Assembly (NCBI GenBank): GCA_021826655.1
Contig: JAKAZC010000096.1
Location: 1 to 8,992, forward strand
Direction of reading: 5' to 3'
DNA length: 8,992 nucleotides
DNA from: Actinomycetes bacterium
GTDB lineage: Bacteria; Actinomycetota; Acidimicrobiia; Acidimicrobiales; RAAP-2
Positions 5,551-8,992 of this stretch are shown here, piece by piece. The notes under the pieces were generated by a model that was given only the letters and a program-made list of their open reading frames with translations, made no database searches and had not been told where the DNA came from. Both the position numbers and the translations under genes were made by a program. How positions within the stretch are numbered: the first letter of the stretch is position 1; each line of letters begins with the position of its first letter.

Positions 5551-7584
5551 TCAGCCCGTCCGGCGGGTCCGGGACCGCACCGTGGTCCGGTGACGCAGGA
5601 AGTCGACCAGCACGTAGTCCCCGAGCTCGCCCGGGGAGGTGGCGAACGCCCGCCCCCGGTTGATCCGGGTGAGCTGCTCGACGAAACCGGCGAGCGCACG
5701 GTCCGGGTCGAGGAGGAAGGTGTTGATGGTGATGTTCGCCCGCGTGCACCGGAGGACTTCGGCCAGGGTGACCTCGAGGGTCTCGGGGACGGGCGGGTAG
5801 TTGAAGTAGACGTCGTACCCACCGGGGGTGCCGTCGGGGATGATGTGGGCGGTGGGCTCCCCGTCGGTCACCAGGATGATCTGCTTCGTCCCCGGCTGGT
5901 GGGCGAGCATCCGCCTGGCCAGGATCAGCCCGTGCTGCAGGTTGGTCCCGTAGACGTAGTCCCAACTGACGGTGGGCAGGTCCTCGGGGAGGATCTCCCG
6001 GGCGACCTCGGAGAACCCGACGATCCCCAGGTAGTCGCGGGGGAACCGCGTCGAGATGAGGGTGTGGAGGGCCAGCGCCATCTTCTTCGCCGGCACGAAG
6101 TTGTCGCGCATCGGCATCGACAGCGACAGGTCGAGCAGGAGCACGGTGGCCGTGCGGGTCAGCGCCTCGGTCTCCACCACCTCGAAGTCGTCCGGCGTCA
6201 ACCGGACCGGCACGCCGCTGCCGGCCCGCCGGAGCGCGTTGTGGACGGTGCGGGACAGGTCGAGGTTGAAGGGGTCGCCGAACTCGTAGGGCTTGGTGTG
6301 CTCCTCGCGGTCGTGGCCGGCGCCGTTCCAGGTGGCCTGGTGGTCGCCGATGCGGTCCTTGTTGAGCTGGCCGAACAGATCGGAGAGGGCCTGCTGGCCG
6401 ATGCGGCGCATGCCCTTCGGGGTGAGCTCGAAACGCCCCTCGCGCTGGTCGACCAGGCCGGCGTCGGTGAGCCGTCGGGTGAGGTCGGCCAACCGCGACA
6501 GCGAGTCGGCCGCGTCGTCCCCCAGGCGCTGGCGCACCTTGTCCAGGTCGACCTCGGCCAGCGCGGCGGGGGCGTTGGCGGAGCGGAGCATGGCCTCGAG
6601 CTCGTCGAGGTCGGCCAGGTTGGCCGCCGCGTCGGCCGCGTCGGCCATCGACAGCGGCTCGTCACCGCTGAAGCGGTAGCGCTGCTGCCAGCCGGCGTCG
6701 GGGAAGGCCTGCTGCAGGTTGGCCGACAGGCGCTCCACCTGCCACCGCAGGTCCATGTCCTCGAGGAGCGACTCGGCCAGCCCCTGGAGCTGGGCCCGCT
6801 GCTCGGGCGAGAGCGAGTTGAACATGGCCTGGGCCGCGGCCATCCGGGCGGCCAGCTGCTCGAGGAGCTCGTCGAGGTCTTTCGGGTCACCGGGGAACAG
6901 GTCGCCGAAGCGCTCCATGAACGCCTCGAACGACGGGTCGAGCTCCTGGCCGGCGGCGCGCTGCTCGAGCATCCGGTTGAGGGCGTCGAACGCCTCGCGC
7001 ATGCGGGCCATGGCCTCGGGATCGGGATTGGCGAGCGCATCGGAGACCTGCTCGAAGTAGGTGCGGGCCACCTCCTGGCGGAGGCGCTCGACCAGGTCCT
7101 CGAAGTGCTGGCGCGCCTCGGACGAGACGAACTCGTAGTGCTGCAGGCCCCGGACCCGGCCGGCGAGGTCCTGGGGGAGCAGGTCGAGCTGCATGCGGCG
7201 CTCGGTGGCGACCTCGTCGGTCACCTGGCGGCGACGCTCGTCGCCCGAGGACTGGGCCTCGTCGGCCAGTCGCTCGATCCCCAGGCGCTCCTCGGCCACC
7301 ACCTCGGCCAGCTCCTCGGCGATCTCGTGGAAGGTGCCTCCGAGGTCGCCCCGTTCGAGTTGCTCCTGGCGGGCGGTGCGGATCCGGTCGAGGAGCTGGC
7401 GGATGCCCTCGACGTCGCGCCCGTCCGCTCCCCGCCACCCCCGGTTCATCATCCGCTGGATGGCCTCGTGGAGGTCGCCGTTGGCCAGGAGGTCGTCGGT
7501 CAGGCCGGCGAGGACGGCGTCAGCGTCCTCGACCTGCCCGGCCTGGGTGCCGTCCCACCGGCGGTAGTCGAACCGCCAGGGCAC
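5551..7584 (-). CDS. VWA-domain protein, partner of the chelatase-like ATPase (677 aa)
   Basis: The C-terminal domain (about 475-660) is a von Willebrand A fold with an intact metal site (MIDAS): D485, S487 and S489 in DLSLSM, T547 in YGTNLQHG, and D574 in VTDGEPT. The first 340 or so residues are mostly charged helix with coiled-coil character (many Glu/Arg/Leu/Ala, e.g. EEHERLG-like stretches around AEELAEVVAEERLGIE). Around 340-400 lies a winged-helix-looking segment ending LTPKGMRRIGQQALSDLF. There is no signal peptide, so it is cytoplasmic. Order and size match mycobacterial Rv0959 (672 aa, from memory). In RavA-ViaA and BchI-BchD the VWA protein regulates or couples a AAA+ ring to its substrate; that role is inferred here. 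The GTG start at 7584 follows the ATPase stop by 4 nt and has a good ribosome site, indicating translational coupling. Confidence 0.9.
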   Translation of the reverse strand: MPWRFDYRRWDGTQAGQVEDADAVLAGLTDDLLANGDLHEAIQRMMNRGWRGADGRDVEGIRQLLDRIRTARQEQLERGDLGGTFHEIAEELAEVVAEERLGIERLADEAQSSGDERRRQVTDEVATERRMQLDLLPQDLAGRVRGLQHYEFVSSEARQHFEDLVERLRQEVARTYFEQVSDALANPDPEAMARMREAFDALNRMLEQRAAGQELDPSFEAFMERFGDLFPGDPKDLDELLEQLAARMAAAQAMFNSLSPEQRAQLQGLAESLLEDMDLRWQVERLSANLQQAFPDAGWQQRYRFSGDEPLSMADAADAAANLADLDELEAMLRSANAPAALAEVDLDKVRQRLGDDAADSLSRLADLTRRLTDAGLVDQREGRFELTPKGMRRIGQQALSDLFGQLNKDRIGDHQATWNGAGHDREEHTKPYEFGDPFNLDLSRTVHNALRRAGSGVPVRLTPDDFEVVETEALTRTATVLLLDLSLSMPMRDNFVPAKKMALALHTLISTRFPRDYLGIVGFSEVAREILPEDLPTVSWDYVYGTNLQHGLILARRMLAHQPGTKQIILVTDGEPTAHIIPDGTPGGYDVYFNYPPVPETLEVTLAEVLRCTRANITINTFLLDPDRALAGFVEQLTRINRGRAFATSPGELGDYVLVDFLRHRTTVRSRTRRTG

Positions 7585-7588
7585 GCGG

Positions 7589-8992
7589 TCAGCCTCTCCC
7601 CCGGTAGAGGGCCCGGGCGCCGGCTGCCTCCTTGTTGAGGCGCTTGGTCAGGTGCAGGCCCTCCAGGAGGAACTCGAGGGCGCTGGCCACCACGGCCGGC
7701 TCCGTCGACCCGCCGGCCAGTGCCTCCACCGGGACCCGCAGCACGGGCAGGCGGGCCAGGGTCTCCTCGTAGGTGCCGGAGGGGAGGTCGTCGCCGGCAT
7801 GGACCACCGTGTCCTCGGCGAAAGCGGCCACCACCGCCTTCGGGTCCTCGAGGACGACGCGGCGGCGGAAGACCAGGAGCACGGCGGCGGCCACCAGTTG
7901 CGCCAGCAGGATCTCCTCCCGGCCCTCCTCGAGGGTCTCGATCTCCACCTTGCCCTGCGTGGAGGAGACGAGGGACTCGAGGTCCGAGACCCGGGGGACG
8001 GCGACCTGCTCCCCCGACCGCAGGGCCCGGCGCACGGCGTTGGCCACCAGGGTCTCGTAATTGGCGATGGTGAGGCGGACCGACACACCCGATCGCTGGT
8101 TCAGGTGGGGGCTCTGGCGGGCGAGCTGGCTCAGCTCGGCCACCACCTCGGCCATGAACTCGGGAACCTCGACCCGGGGGGTGCCGGCGCCGTCGGCGGG
8201 GATGGCCGCCTCGGCACGGGCGATGGCCAGCTCGGTGGCCGCGTCGGGCGGGTAGTGGGTGCGGATCTGGGCGCCGAACCGGTCCTTCAGCGGCGTGATG
8301 ATCCGGCCCCGGTTCGTGTAGTCCTCCGGGTTGGCCGTGGCCACCAGCACGATGTCGAGGGGGAGGCGCACCCGGTGGCCCCGGATCTGCACGTCCCGCT
8401 CCTCCAGCACGTTGAGCAGGCCCACCTGGATCCGCTCGGCCAGGTCGGGGAGCTCGTTCACGGCGAAGATGCCCCGGTTGAGGCGGGGGACCAGGCCGTA
8501 GTGGATGGTCAGCTCGTCGGACAGGTAGCGGCCCTCGGCCACCCGGATGGGGTCGACCTCGCCGATGAGGTCGGCGATCGACGTGTCGGGGGTGGCCAGC
8601 TTCTCCCCGAACCGGTCCTCCCGGTGGACCCATGCGATGGGGGTGGCCTCGCCGTGCTGACCGACCGCGTCGCGGGCGAAGCGGGAGATGGGGTTGAAGG
8701 GATCGTCGTGGATCTCGGAACCGGCGACGACCGGGAGCCACTCGTCGAGCAGGCCGACGAGCGAGCGGACGATCCGGGTCTTGGCCTGGCCGCGCTCACC
8801 CAGGAGGATGACGTCGTGCCCGGCCAGGACGGCGTTCTCGAGCTGGGGCAGCACGGTGTCGTCGAACCCGAGGACACCCCGGACGAGGGGCTCCCCCGCC
8901 GCGATCCTGGCTGCCGCGTTCCGGCGCAGCTCGGCGGCGACCGGGACGGACCGGTACCCCGAGGCGCGCAGCTCCCCGAGGGTGGTGATCTC
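7589..8992 (-). CDS. Magnesium-chelatase/MoxR-type AAA+ ATPase; 5' end outside window
   Basis: The frame stays open to the window edge, giving 467 visible residues; the GTG at 8854 is internal because TLGELRASGY and a conserved VLGFDDTVLPQLENAVLAGHDVIL stretch lie upstream of and across it. Walker A is GERGQAKT (plus 8777-8800). The Walker B strand reads GIFAVNELPDL, with Asn in place of the usual Asp and Glu kept (plus 8453-8458). Sensor 1 sits in VATANPEDYTNRG, and an arginine-finger-like LKDRFG follows. The C-terminus ends LEGLHLTKRLNKEA. Family members form hexameric ATPase rings that remodel partners recruited through VWA proteins. Rv0958 (459 aa, from memory) is the likely counterpart, so few residues should be missing. 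No chelatase H subunit or porphyrin gene is present, so a metal-chelatase role is not supported. Confidence 0.93.
   Translation of the reverse strand, partial: EITTLGELRASGYRSVPVAAELRRNAAARIAAGEPLVRGVLGFDDTVLPQLENAVLAGHDVILLGERGQAKTRIVRSLVGLLDEWLPVVAGSEIHDDPFNPISRFARDAVGQHGEATPIAWVHREDRFGEKLATPDTSIADLIGEVDPIRVAEGRYLSDELTIHYGLVPRLNRGIFAVNELPDLAERIQVGLLNVLEERDVQIRGHRVRLPLDIVLVATANPEDYTNRGRIITPLKDRFGAQIRTHYPPDAATELAIARAEAAIPADGAGTPRVEVPEFMAEVVAELSQLARQSPHLNQRSGVSVRLTIANYETLVANAVRRALRSGEQVAVPRVSDLESLVSSTQGKVEIETLEEGREEILLAQLVAAAVLLVFRRRVVLEDPKAVVAAFAEDTVVHAGDDLPSGTYEETLARLPVLRVPVEALAGGSTEPAVVASALEFLLEGLHLTKRLNKEAAGARALYRGRG
7593..7602 (-). promoter_or_regulatory. Ribosome binding site of the VWA gene inside the ATPase 3' end
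   Basis: Minus-strand GGGGGAGAGG lies in the last codons of the ATPase gene, 8 nt before the GTG at 7584. It supports that start and tight co-expression of the pair. Confidence 0.65.

Noticed and set aside
5521..5558. Direct repeat GTCAGCCCG (5521-5529 and 5550-5558) as an attachment or insertion footprint
   Set aside because: Nine bp in GC-rich DNA, overlapping the VWA stop and its hairpin; no integrase, transposase or tRNA is nearby.
5497..7638. 713-codon open frame on the plus strand opposite the VWA gene
   Set aside because: It is antisense to a strongly supported gene. The Val/Gly/Leu/Glu-heavy composition is what GC-biased third positions give in the opposite frame. No ribosome site or domain is visible.
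7500..8741. 413-codon minus-strand frame overlapping the ATPase
   Set aside because: Arg/Pro/Gly-rich frame-shifted reading of the ATPase gene; no motif, and it overlaps a clear AAA+ protein throughout.
5551..8992. Magnesium or cobalt chelatase operon
   Set aside because: The ATPase and VWA proteins resemble BchI/BchD, but no large H/CobN-type subunit or tetrapyrrole gene is present, and this subfamily is generally found without them.

Overview
The window is very GC-rich DNA with strong G/C preference at third codon positions. Two WhiB-family Fe-S regulators place it in the Actinomycetota, because that family is confined to actinobacteria and their phages. Gene content (a DUF2342/Zincin_2 protein, HtrA proteases with a cytoplasmic low-complexity tail, a chelatase-like ATPase plus VWA pair) fits a deep or environmental lineage such as Acidimicrobiia. 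That lineage call is an inference; there is no rRNA or marker gene here to settle it. I see no tRNA, rRNA, CRISPR array, insertion sequence or phage gene. This looks like core-type chromosome, not a mobile island.

Layout. Positions 1-1700 (+): the C-terminal part of an HtrA-like protein with a PDZ domain, then 9 nt later a DUF2342/Zincin_2 protein whose zinc-protease motif is destroyed. Positions 1716-3747 (-), convergent with these: a complete membrane-anchored HtrA serine protease with a Gly/Tyr-rich repeat tail, followed 37 nt downstream by a small unrecognised protein. Positions 3748-3826: a short divergent intergenic region. Positions 3827-5023 (+): a compact WhiB protein, then a single-domain glutamate formiminotransferase. 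Positions 5073-5354 (-): a second, WhiB2/WhmD-like regulator, separated from the formiminotransferase by a strong hairpin. Positions 5551-8992 (-): a two-gene unit made of a chelatase/MoxR-type AAA+ ATPase (5' end outside the window) and a VWA protein that starts 4 nt after it.

How the genes may work together. The left part is about envelope protein quality control: two HtrA-type proteins and an apparently dead zincin. The middle holds two redox- or developmental-type WhiB regulators around an orphan one-carbon enzyme, with no histidine-degradation genes alongside. The right part is an ATPase-VWA pair of the RavA-ViaA / BchI-BchD architecture, with the same order and nearly the same sizes as mycobacterial Rv0958-Rv0959 (from memory). 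Its substrate is unknown.

No clearly new multi-gene system is visible. The items most worth a second look are the pseudo-zincin, the ATPase-VWA pair, the WhiB-formiminotransferase-WhiB arrangement and the repeat tail of the HtrA protease.
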